Shown in pieces: positions 38,101-48,890 of a stretch of 64,000 nucleotides of DNA. The stretch comes from Caprimulgus europaeus. Lineage: Eukaryota > Chordata > Aves > Caprimulgiformes > Caprimulgidae. The notes beneath the pieces were generated by a model. It ran no database searches. It was given only the letters and a program-made list of their open reading frames with translations, and had not been told where the DNA came from. The first letter of the stretch is position 1, and each line of letters opens with the position of its first letter. The stretch is from the NCBI GenBank assembly GCA_907165065.1, contig OU015530.1:50510465-50574464 (forward strand), written 5' to 3'. Both the position numbers and the translations under genes were made by a program.

Positions 38101-40329
38101 TTGAGAGTTCAAAAGACTGGTAATTATATGAAATGGAATATAGTCTGTACACTTTTATTCTCATTAGGGACTTCACACAGGAGCTTAACCCATCTTTATC
38201 TTTAATGCATTTCCTCCCAGTTAGTGGCCAGATGCTTGTGCAATGCAGTCCACCAATTAATGGAGTTATGTAGCTTAGGCTGACATTCTAGGTGGGTTAA
38301 TATGGACACAGTCAAAATTAATGTGTATTTCCTCAGCCACAGGTCTATCAGATTCCTCCAAAAAAACCTACTCTTCCCCTCAACAAATCAACAGAAGGTG
38401 TTTTAAGGTTGTCTGGTATCCCTCACTTCTACTAACAAGTTTGCCAAGAAGAACAAATGCAACTCACAGATGACTCCAGAGACAAAGCAACTGGGTATTT
38501 TAACGTTGGTATTCTGGAAGTAATTCTGATATTTCAGGGGCGCTTTTCTGCCTTGAACTGAGACCAAAAGTTGAAATATTAATTTATTTGTTTATTTTAA
38601 TATTCTGGAAAATTACAGTTTGCCAGGCATCTAAATGAAACTATTTGTTTAAAAGTGATAAGTGCTAAACAATTTCCATTGTTATGGCTCCAGATTCTCA
38701 TCAGGTATATGGAGGACCAGGCAGGTAGCTACTTCAGGTTGAGCGGAATAGCTCTTTAGAATGCGTTAAATAGACTTTACATTAGATCTTTACTGTCTAC
38801 AGTGGAAGCTTAGACAACTCGCTCATGTGAACAAACACACATGTACCCATATTTCAATATCCTAATATTTGAGCTGAATTTTACCAAGAGTGATTAATCT
38901 GCTTTAGCTCTTTATTTCAATTTGCACATGAAGACAACAGCCTTTGCAGACTTTTTGTCTCCTTTAAAACTGCAGCATTGGTTCATTCCTGACCTGGCAT
39001 TCCTATTGTATTTTTAATTTAACATTTGGGAAAGGTATCTCTTTGGAGCAAAATTCTGAGAGTTGTAAAATAGATACAAAAATTTACAAAGAACTAAGGC
39101 CGACGGGTCATTCATTTTTGCCTCTGTTTTGGTAGCTCACTATCTAGAAGTATCCAGCATTTTCCCTTCTTTACCTTCCTTCCTTTGCTTTCTCTTGCTT
39201 TTATAGCATGAATTGCATCCAAAATGACTGATTCTATAGAAGCCAGAGGAAATTAATAGCAATATCCAGAGACCATTTTCAGTGGAGTAGTTGGGTGGCC
39301 ATGGCTTCATTTGGGAAGCACTCCCACCCAAAGGATGTCTGGATGTAGTGCAGTGGGCCTCAGTCTCTCTTTTACTATTCCATTTTCAGCAAAGCACTAT
39401 CTTGCCATTGAGACAGAGACCATAAGAGCATCCCTCTCTTGCTTATTTTGGGAGATGTCCCAAATCTGCAGTCAGTGGACACCTTGAGCACGAGGAGCAG
39501 AGAGAAAGGACTACTTCAGCTGCTCCTTCTTACCAAAAACTCCCCTGTAGACTGGCAGTACAGCAGAAAAATTTTAGGGATGCTGTCATCCAAAACTGCT
39601 CTGGGCAGAGGTGGGACCTGACTACTGACTTTGTACAACAAGGGCAGTACAAACCCATTTTACATTGTAAGTAGAAGAGAAGTAATACTGTTTTTTACTT
39701 TACTTTCTCTTTCAGAAGTCAAAGGCCTTTACTTTCAATTTCTAAACACTCTAAAGTGAACAAAAGTATCTATTTGGGCAAATATATCTTTTGACAAACC
39801 TGTTAAGCCCCTAAAGTAAAAACCTCAACACCTCACCTAGGTATGCTCAGAACCATCCAAAATTAGGCACTTAGCTGTCCCAGAGCAGCAGTTTTAAGTG
39901 GCTTGCTGAAAGTGTACAGCCTCATAGACAATTTCATTTTGTAAATGTAGGCTCTGTGAGCAGTGCCAGGATAAATACAGGGCTCTAATTACTTAAAGAA
40001 AAGGCAAGTAAGGGGCAGTGAAAGTTGTTCTTTCAGCATCCATCTCTCTAGCTTAGAACTTTATACTGTTGCCCATCACCATAGCAGCTGAGTGCCTGCT
40101 CTGCAAAAGACCGTAATAATATAGGAAGGGAAGAAAGGCCAACACATCTGCAAAATGTCCCCTAGTCCAGCTATCATCTGACCACTCTGTCATGGGGTTG
40201 TTTAGTCTAAAGTAAACAGTTTAGGAAGACCTTTTTGAGCATAAAACTAAAACATTGGTAATGTTCCCTACTTAAGGCCAGTGATTAAGAAATACTGAGT
40301 CTGGGGGTCCTATTAACTTGCTACTGGCT
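32179..40329. other. Long non-coding stretch with candidate conserved elements
   Basis: I recognise no gene in these 8 kb. A CT-rich tract lies at 33608-33640. Two parts, about 35400-35830 and 37880-38340, are AT-rich but rich in TAAT-type cores rather than simple repeats; they are discussed as candidate regulatory elements. A CACTGACTCATGGGCAAAGG segment near 36103 could be another ancient-repeat scrap. Confidence 0.5.
33608..33640. repeat. CT-rich tract
   Basis: Two CCCTCTCTCTCCTG-like units lie side by side (CCTCTCTCTCCTGAGAC, then CCTCTCTCTCTCCTGTC). This is pyrimidine-rich low-complexity sequence with no further context. Confidence 0.8.
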
Positions 40330-40462
40330 TAAAGTAGGACCTCAGACAAGTCTGTATACATTTTCAAGGTCTCAGTTTCTTAACGCTCAAAATAAGAGCT
40401 ATTCTTTAGTTTATCTATCAGCTAATACAATGTACAGGAAAAGCTCTGAGGCCAGGCACCAA
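40330..40462 (+). repeat. MIR-like CORE-SINE relic
   Basis: The order is TAGGACCTCAGACAAGTCTG, then AGGTCTCAGTTTCTTAACGC, then CAAAATAAGAGCTATTC, and finally AATACAATGTACAGGAAAAG followed by CTCTGAGGCCAGGCACC. This follows the MIR consensus blocks: TGACCTTGGGCAAGTCAC, CCTCAGTTTCYTCATCTGTA, AAATGRGGATAATA, and AATRCATGTAAAGCRCTTRG before GTGCCTGGCAC. Four blocks in the right order and spacing make chance unlikely. The copy is in plus orientation, very old, and not coding. Confidence 0.65.
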
Positions 40463-40949
40463 AACTGAGTTCTCTCTCTGCTTGATTCCCAGATGCTGCA
40501 TTTACGCTTGCCATGTCTAGCTTTTTTCTCATGTCTCCCCCTCCACCATACACACACTTGAATTTTGTACTCCTTTCAGTGCTGAAAGGTCAAAAGGAGA
40601 GCCAGAGAGAGTCCCAGTAAGACCAGCTGGCAGATGTGAAGCCAGTGTGCTCTTTGGGATCAGGTGGATATGATCCTCTCAGATTAAGGAAGACTCTGGA
40701 CTTGGCAGAGCTCCCCACTGCCCAAATCCAGCTGGGACTGTGTCTTGGGGAGACTTTGCTTCACTTTTTTATAAAGACCCAATGTCCCAGTATGTGGTGA
40801 ATCTTCAGGCACTAAGATGACAGCATGAATACCTGCAGCCTAGATTCCCTTCCAGACAATTCTAGACACCTAAAGTTTTCTTTCACTGTGGCCCATGTAA
40901 GTGCTGAAGTGCTTGTTTGGCTGTTACTGCTTCTGCAGGATGATGTTCT

Positions 40950-41012
40950 CACCTCATGCAAATCAATGTGTGTTTTACCACTGACTTCAATACAACTGGT
41001 ATTTTTCCTTAA
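40950..41012. repeat. Ancient amniote repeat scrap
   Basis: The bases ATGTGTGTTTTACCACTGAC, then TTCAATACAACTGGTATTTT, parallel the GGAGTTTTGCCATTGACTTCAATGGAACTAGNATTTCACC pattern of the old amniote LINE-tail repeat. It is short and divergent. Identification is from memory of that pattern. Confidence 0.4.
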
Positions 41013-44000
41013 TGTCTTGGAGCTAATGGCTTGTTACTTGCTACCAGCTATGACTGGGCAATTTTTGGTTTAGCTGTGGAGATGAAACTTTCTTGATGTA
41101 CCAGCTAAAATTTTCAATCAATCCAATGTAATAAAAACCTCTTCTTCCTACTAGAATATTCTATTTCTCCCCTCTCCCTGGGAAATCCCATTATCTTCTG
41201 TCATGTGTCAAAATATATCTACTGAGTATTGATATCAAGCATTTATGTGATACAAAATCATTCCTACATGGTATGAGGGCAGAGAGAAATGACTGCATTC
41301 TGAACTGCATCTCTCTGTAGCAATGTGACAGAAGCTTCAAATCTCATATGGAAATGAGCAATGCATGTAAATTACTTTGTCTAAATGGATTTTCATTAGG
41401 AGTGGAATCTAAGCAGTTCAAAAATCACTAATGTTCACTGGCAGGAGCCAAATGGCTGAGTCAACATCACTTTTAGTCTTTAGTGCCTCTTTTCTATAAT
41501 GCTGAACCACTGAAATAATCTGATCGGATTTGGCATTGCAGAAAGTACACTGTGCCAGGTTAGTTAAGTCATAGACTGACTCATCCTGGGAGTATGACAA
41601 ATGCTAAATGAGCTACTGATCCTTTGGGTAGCTGGGTACAGCTCCCTGTGAGATTGGGACACAGACAGTAAGAGATATATTAATAGCGAGTGGCTCTACC
41701 TGTCATTTGGTTTAATTATTCTTATTTATTCTCCATAGGTTTCTCCTATTCACTCTAGATTATGATTATTTTAGCTATGGTGGAAAGAAGAGAAGCACAA
41801 CACTCATAACTAAAAAAGACTAAAGAGTCATCAAGATACTTAAAGTCATTTTGAGCAGGGCTCAAAGTTTAGATGTTAAATCCTTTGTCTGTACATGATA
41901 TAACCTCCAGGATATGAAGAAAGAGGTATGCCATAAACTCTAAGCAGGTTGGTGCATTGAAGAGATAAAGACTGTGAAGTGATAAAGACTGTGAGTCCAA
42001 GAGCATCTCTGTGCTCAGAGCATGCCTAACAGAGCTGTCCCAGTCCGACAGTCCAGCTGCAGGTAGCTGTTCCTGTGAGGGCGGATTCCTCACATAGACA
42101 TCCTGAGATCCAAAATACAGATGCTGACTGAAAGCCAAAATGTTCAGTGATGGCTTTTTGAATGTGTGCATCTAAAGGCTGCTCATGTGGTGTTGTAGAA
42201 AAATATCTTGATGTGCTTCTGTATCAGGTGCAGAACAAAGAGGTAAGAAACATGGTGACAAGACTCCTAGCAGTCTTTCTTGCTGCCTCTTTCGAGATGC
42301 ATAAGTTTTCTCTGTAAGTATTAGCCTACGACTCTGTGAAAGGACCTGCAGCTTTATGGTCTTGTGCTTTGCATTTGATTTGCTCTCAAAAATTGCTTTG
42401 GATTCAATCAGCAAGATATGCTAAATGGAAAGCTGTTCTCCTTCTAGTTGTATTTCAAAGCAGTTTGGTTTGCATTGTTGGCCACCAGGGATGTTCTTAT
42501 CATGCTCTTTGTGTGCAGAACTGTCATAACTAACAGAGTCAGGCCTGTCCCCTCTTTCGTTCCTCCACAACATCCAACATTTCTGAATTTTTACAGAACA
42601 TAAGAATGCACAGTTCACCTTTGTGGTATTAATTGGATGACAATACATTTAGGTAAAAAACCACAAGATTTGAGAGCTGACTTGGTTAACTTTTTTGCTT
42701 ATTGCCAGAGAGTGACACCATTTTGCCTTAATCTACCTCAGTGATGCTCATCTGCTGCTCTCCCACACGAAATGTGTCAGAGAGATTTTTGCCATTTTCA
42801 AAATAAAACAGAAAATATGTTTAACAGAAAGGGATGCTCAGGAATACCTATGGCCTAAAGACAAAACATCTGCTTACAAGTCAAGCAAGGAGTTATACTG
42901 AGCACACCAGCTTGTACTAAGTTTGTCCACACTGTCTTGGCACTACTTACGGGTAGAAGCAGCTAACTGCAGCTGGAAAGCAGTATCTGCAACAATTTCT
43001 CAACTGATTAAAATCTTATCCAGGTGGTATCAAGCACTGTCTGCAACCTCCTGTCTACTGTTTATCTACTGTTACCGGCTTTCTCCCAGCTGGGACCAAA
43101 GGCTCAGGTACAAGTGATCCTCTTGCTTTCTGAACTGTTATATGGAACAGTTTAAGTTGCTCCTAAACTTGATTTTGCAACAGAACCAAGCATTTGTAAA
43201 ACCTAGGCCTTCCTACTGGGATGTGTGTGTGATTGTGCACCCCAGGTCTTGGACTGTAAATCCTGATCTGCTGTTCCTGCCCATATTGCACCAGATCCCG
43301 TGCCCATTGCTGAGACCAGTGCTTGAGGCTGTCCCCCTGCCCAGCTGCACTCACCCATAATTTGCAGGATCATGGGGTAGCTGTGGTGTGTATTGGGTTC
43401 TATTGTCTGCGGATTGCATTAAGGAAAGTAAAAATAAACACTGAAATTTAGTAAATTAACAGTTACTTATGCAAATTTAATATGGTACAGCAAAAGCTTA
43501 TGATATAACTCTTTTTATATCCTGGAGGTTGTAGCAAATTGAGGTCAGTCCATGACAAGAGCTCTGAGAGTAATAACACAAGGGCTGAAGTGCACTTGTA
43601 AACTGTAGATAGAGGTTTGAATAGCATCTCTTGGTCAGCAATAACAATCCTTTACTACCTTTGCCAAATTAATTACATAAATGTTTTAGTATTAAAATAT
43701 TGGTAAGCTAGAAAAATTACATCTGGAGAATGAGGTATTGTCTTAGTTCAAGAAGGCATGCAAGCCTTTAATGAAGGCAGGTATGATGTCAAATTAATTA
43801 TCACAAGTTTCAAAACTTAAATACTGTGAAAAACAGCTCACTGTCCTGGTATTTGGAGAGTATAAGACAGGCCCACAAAGTAAGAAACAGCTGTTGCTAC
43901 TGGTGGCTCCTGAAGCAATGAAATATTTTTGCTGTAGATGTTCACTTTCCAGGTCTGTTAGTCACACAGATACCACATCTTGCTTCAGCTAGCAGTGAGA

Positions 44001-45240
44001 CACACTTTACCCAATAAATTGTCCAGGCAAGGCTATTCCTTTGACCCTAATTACCCAAGTGTTCACCCAATACTATGCAGACAGACAACATCAGTTGACA
44101 CATTGGTCCTGCTAACAGTGATACTTAGCACTCCCTACCATTTTTCATCTTCAAAGCACTTTCCAAATTTTACTTAATTAATATCTTTGAAGATGCCAAA
44201 CTGTTTGATGATATTTCACTGATAGTTTCTGCTTTTTCCAGAGCAGAGGACAAGATGTTATTTCCTAATTAAATTATAGCAAAGACACTACTGACTTCCC
44301 CTTTTTCTCATCTGGTTTTCAGTATCCCTCTGTTTTCCAGCAATCTGACCTCTTGCCAGTCAACACCTGGGGAATTATTGCCTTACTTGCCTTTTAAATT
44401 GCAGATAACAAATTGTTGCCAAAGTAAAACCTCTTAGTTCTTTTCAGGCAAATTTAAATGTTACACCCTTAACTTTCAGAACTCCAACCCTTTTGCTAGG
44501 TAACAAAGTAGAGGTTATTTAGTTCCAAAAATTAAGCTCAGAATTAAGGTTTTTCTATATTTTAAAAAGTTTTCTAGGTAGAAATTATTGAATTTGAGCT
44601 TGTTAGTCTCTTACAGATCTTTTTAGTTGCTTGGATTATGTTCCACTGTTTCAGAGGAAGCTTTGGCAAGTTATTGAAATATGAATGTGATGCTGGACTT
44701 TCCGTATTTTGATGGAGCATCAAAAGCCACATACAGTGTATTACATATCATCAGCACTGCTGCGTCTGTCACCATGGGAGGTGAATGGGCTGTTGGCAGA
44801 GCGCACTCTCTAAAGTCACAAACAATACACAATAGTGTATGAAAGTTGTTTGGTTTTTTTTTTTTTTTAATTAAAAAGGTACAAATACCTACAAAGACTG
44901 GTTTTATCCCAAGAAATGAAATGGGAAACACCAGAGTTTCAGTAGATGGGAGGACAGTACATTGCTCAGATGGTTTTACAAAGTAGACAGAGAGCAGGTT
45001 GTTGGGAGACTGCTCTAGTGCCCCCCCCAGCCACTGGAAAATTGTGCCTCATATATTACAAAACTCTCCCCTGTTGAATTTTAAATGACCTAGACATTAA
45101 GGAAGATTAATTTCCTTCTAGTCCTTTTCATTTTGTTCCATCCTCTCAACTATTTCTTCTAATTCTGCTCTAGCTGTAATCATCTGTCAAATACGTATCT
45201 GTCAAACATAGCACTGTCCATCAGTTGTCACAGCTGAAAT

Positions 45241-45255
45241 ACACACACACACACA
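45241..45255. repeat. (AC)n microsatellite
   Basis: This is a short pure AC dinucleotide run of 15 bases. Confidence 0.9.
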
Positions 45256-45739
45256 AGCTCACACTGCACACAGGTGTTTGTGTCTGGCTGTAGTTCTTTT
45301 ATCTGCCATTCAGCAAATAATTGAGCCTGCTTGCATTCTGTTCAACAAATCACTTAAAAGTAAGGATAAGGCTGAAGGCAAGCATATTGCAATTAGCATT
45401 GAGTTTAATGAAGGGTTAAGATGGACATTACTTACTGATACTTTATAAACTATAGGAAGAAACCTCCTTCCACTAACTCTCTGAGATGCAAAAAAACCAA
45501 TCTGTTTCAGTCAGACAGTGAGTACTTCTGCCAGCAGAAGATCCATCTAGCCTAACTCAAATAGGATGCTAAAAACAGTAACAGTGAGAGAAATACCCAG
45601 ATCAGAAATACTTGCTAAAGATGCAGTCAGCAGCCAGCATACCCCTTAGGGACTCACTGCTCACTGTTTACTCCTCTGGAAGTATAGGGTGAGCTTTTCT
45701 AAAAGGATAAAATATTGATAAAAATACACTCATCCCACA

Positions 45740-45790
45740 TACACACACACACACCAAAAAAAAAGGAAAAAAAGGGAGAAAAAAGTAATT
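45740..45790. repeat. (AC)7 followed by A-rich tract
   Basis: A pure AC run of about 14 bases (45741-45754) passes into an A-rich purine tract with scattered G. The adjoining plus-strand open frame (45715-46047) owes its length to this low complexity and is not taken as a gene. Confidence 0.85.
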
Positions 45791-48756
45791 TGGAAGCAGA
45801 ACTAAAAAGAGGAGAGAGATCTCAAGGAGAAACAATTTTAAATCAGTCTACTACTTCCCCCACCAGAAGCCATTCACAGAACAAAAAGCTTCTGAGAAGC
45901 TGTGGACTAAAAGAGCTTGTAGAGGAGGGACAAGAGATAATTTGTTTAAAAGAAAGAGCTGCAAAGCAAAGTTCACTTCAAAGACTGCACAGAAATGGGG
46001 AATGTTGGCCTGCTCCTCCCTTTTACACTGCAGTGTTGCCACGTTAATGTGCTCTATCTTACTTGTGAAATTATTTCTCAACATACATTATCTTAGTCCC
46101 ATTTTCCCTGTTCTCTATGCAATTTTCAGGACCAAAACCATCCTCAAAGCTCCAAGACTGAAACACAATATATTTTATATTTAGTTGTAACACACTCTCC
46201 TGCAAAATGAAATGTCTGGGTTGGTTTGTTTGTTTGTTTTTGTACAGTTGTATTTATAATTCTTCATATATATCTCAGCTGGGTTTTCAAAACTATTTTT
46301 TAATTGTGCTTATTCTTCTGGAAGTGACCAAGTACATCCTGCACTGGTTGCAAATGGATGACAAAAGAGAGTGAAAGAAGAGCTTCACTGTCCTGTGGCA
46401 GCCAATAATGAAGCAAGCACATACGCTGTGAAGAAAAAGAGCTTTGTCAAACAATTAAGAAACCAAAGCCATATTGCCCTTCCTGTTTCTGAGGTATTCC
46501 GGTCCATCATCAGTTTGGACACCTCTTCAAAGTTAATTTTCTATTTCTGGGCTGTTCATAGTGTTTCAGTTCCCATTTGGCTTAGCACAACACATCTCAA
46601 GGTGGGTCTCCATTTGCTTCTGCAACTGAGATGAAAGTAAACATCTTGCATGAAAACAAGGCAGTTTTCCAAGGATGTCTTTAACAGCTTCTTTTTCTGT
46701 CTATTATTTTTCAAGGATGAAAGTTGACAAATGCATTGAAACCATCAGGAACATGTAAGTTTAAGTAAAAATTATGATGGAAGAAGATTGAAACCTAGTA
46801 GTATGTACAAAGCCACTCTGTTTTTGTAAATCCTGCTTCTGCTAAAATGAAGGAGTCTGAAGAAGACTCTACAGGCTTTTATTTCTCTAGGACTACAGTA
46901 AGTCTGGCCCTCATTGGTCATGCTCTAGAGCATTGGCCTTTGGTAATATTGTAAAAATAAAAAGGAAAAGACAAAGATTTTTTTTTTCTGTCTGCTACTT
47001 ACCAATTCTGCAGACTTATTTTTCTCCAAGTATATGTATGGTAACACTTTCATAATGAAATCAGCATCTAATCCATCCATGAGTAATTTAACTTGTAGGA
47101 AATAGAGAACAAAAAGAGTGCTTTTAGATAAATCCTAATTAATTGTACATGCAAATGTCTTGGATGGATGTGGTCATGCAATTCAATTAGATGACTAATT
47201 GTGTTGGAAATATAATACCATATTTAAATAGATAAACACACATAAAAGTGCCTGCCCAGGAGTTTGCATGCTGGAGACTGGGAATAGAATCATTTATTGG
47301 CTCTTTAGTGCCACCTGTTGAAAACTGAAAATGCATGCAAATGAAACTGTGCGCCAATTAGACGTCCATTTAGAAAGACAATGTCCATTTGCTTGGCAGG
47401 TGTGAAACAGTCATAATCTTCATAAATTTAACAGCTTGGTTGGAAGTATTTGAAACATGTTTGTCACCCTACAAAGGAAAGTGTAACATACCATTGAGGA
47501 TGCTGGGAAACAGGATCCAAGCTCTTGGGACATGTGACATGTTCATAATATCACATCTGTTCAAAAAATGAACTGGTTTCCCTTCTTGCCAGTAAGCTGC
47601 CATGGGGCATATGTCAAAATAAGCATTCTGATTACAGAAGCCTCCTCTTCCATGAGCAATTCCACAGTAGTACTTCTCTGCTAAATGAGAGCAAGATTAC
47701 TACTGCCTTACTCATGCAGAGTTTTGCTGGAACCAGACTGACCACTTGTAGGGTACTGTGCTTTGCAACATAAGGAGGGGAAAGTACCTGCTCTGTGTGT
47801 GGGCAACAAGCAGGAGTGAAGTCAATATAAGTAACTCTGCCAGGACATTGTGCCCAGCTATGACAACATGGTGGCCAAGTTGCTGACCTCAATCTCTGAG
47901 GTCAAAAGTATAGATCAGAGTGAAAAAGGTCCTAGAAGTTCCTTTTTCAGAAATAGTATTTCTTGCCTGGTTTACTATTTCACTCTGCAAAGAACATCCC
48001 TTTGGTTTTGATTCATGATAAAGTTCAGTAAAAAATGCAAAATATGGTCAGATCTCAGTCTTGGGCTGTGTTCTTCATCACAAACCAAATGCCACACTTA
48101 GCAGGTTTTCCAAAGATGAAATAATGTAAAATTTTGTATCACATCCATTTCTTGTGCAAAACCACTCATTTCACCCCATCACCTACAATGTGAAAAGACA
48201 CTTTGTTAATTAAAAGAGAACAAAAGGCTTGACAATAGTATGCAAGGTAGAGGTAAATCAAGTGTCTGCTTCACAGACATCCTTTTGTAAAATGTGACAT
48301 CATGGCTCAGTCAAGTGGCACCTCAGGTGAAAAAAGGAACATCCTGGTATAGCAGGATAAACCATGACTGATATCGTAGAGAGAGTATTGAGGCCTACAG
48401 AATGATGCAGGGAAGCTAGGACAATTTAAGCATGTTCTGTGCTCATCAGTCTTTCTCCATCTCTGGAGGAACCTCAGTGAAGGAAAGACAGTGAGTGTTT
48501 AAGACCACCAAATTTTCCTTTCGTTGTAGACTCCAAGCAAAGTTTTACAGTGATAAAACAAAAATACTATCTCAGTCTCTTTGCCTCTAGCTCTGCTGTG
48601 CCTTAAAACATGGTAGTTCATGCACACCATTATCTAGATGTTGAACGACCAGGACCCACTACCAGAGCTAGGCACAGAGAAGTGACCCCATATTTTTCAG
48701 GCTATGTTAGATTTGTTGAAATCCAGTCATATTCCCTATTAAAAAAAGCCCCAATT

Positions 48757-48890
48757 TAAGGCCAGGTTGGATGAGGCTTTGAGCAACCTGGTCTAGTGGA
48801 AGGTGTCCCTGCTCATGGCAGGGGGGTTGGAACTAGATGATCTTTAAGGTCCCTTCCAACCCAAACCATTCTGTGATTCTATGATTCTAT
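48757..48890 (+). mobile_element. CR1 LINE 3'-end fragment
   Basis: This plus-strand copy keeps only the last 134 bases of a CR1. It runs from the codons for the ORF2 C-terminus (AAGGCCAGGTTGGATGAGGC, through CAACCTGGTCTAG, which gives LV-stop) to the tail GGTCCCTTCCAACCCAAACC and the terminal repeat ATTCTGTGATTCTATGATTC. It carries the same subfamily tail as the copies at 7.6, 23.1 and 59.8 kb. The ending is well preserved, so the short length reflects severe 5' truncation on insertion rather than decay. Confidence 0.95.

Larger units (their letters stand above)
40463..48756. other. Long non-coding stretch with one candidate conserved element
   Basis: No gene is recognised. An ancient-repeat-like segment lies at about 40955-41010 (TTTTACCACTGACTTCAATA). 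A 17-base direct duplication lies at 41964-41997. CA microsatellites lie at 45241-45255 and 45741-45754, and a TTTG tract at 46223-46242. The part from 47120 to 47400 carries two octamer motifs and many TAAT cores, and is discussed separately. Confidence 0.5.
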
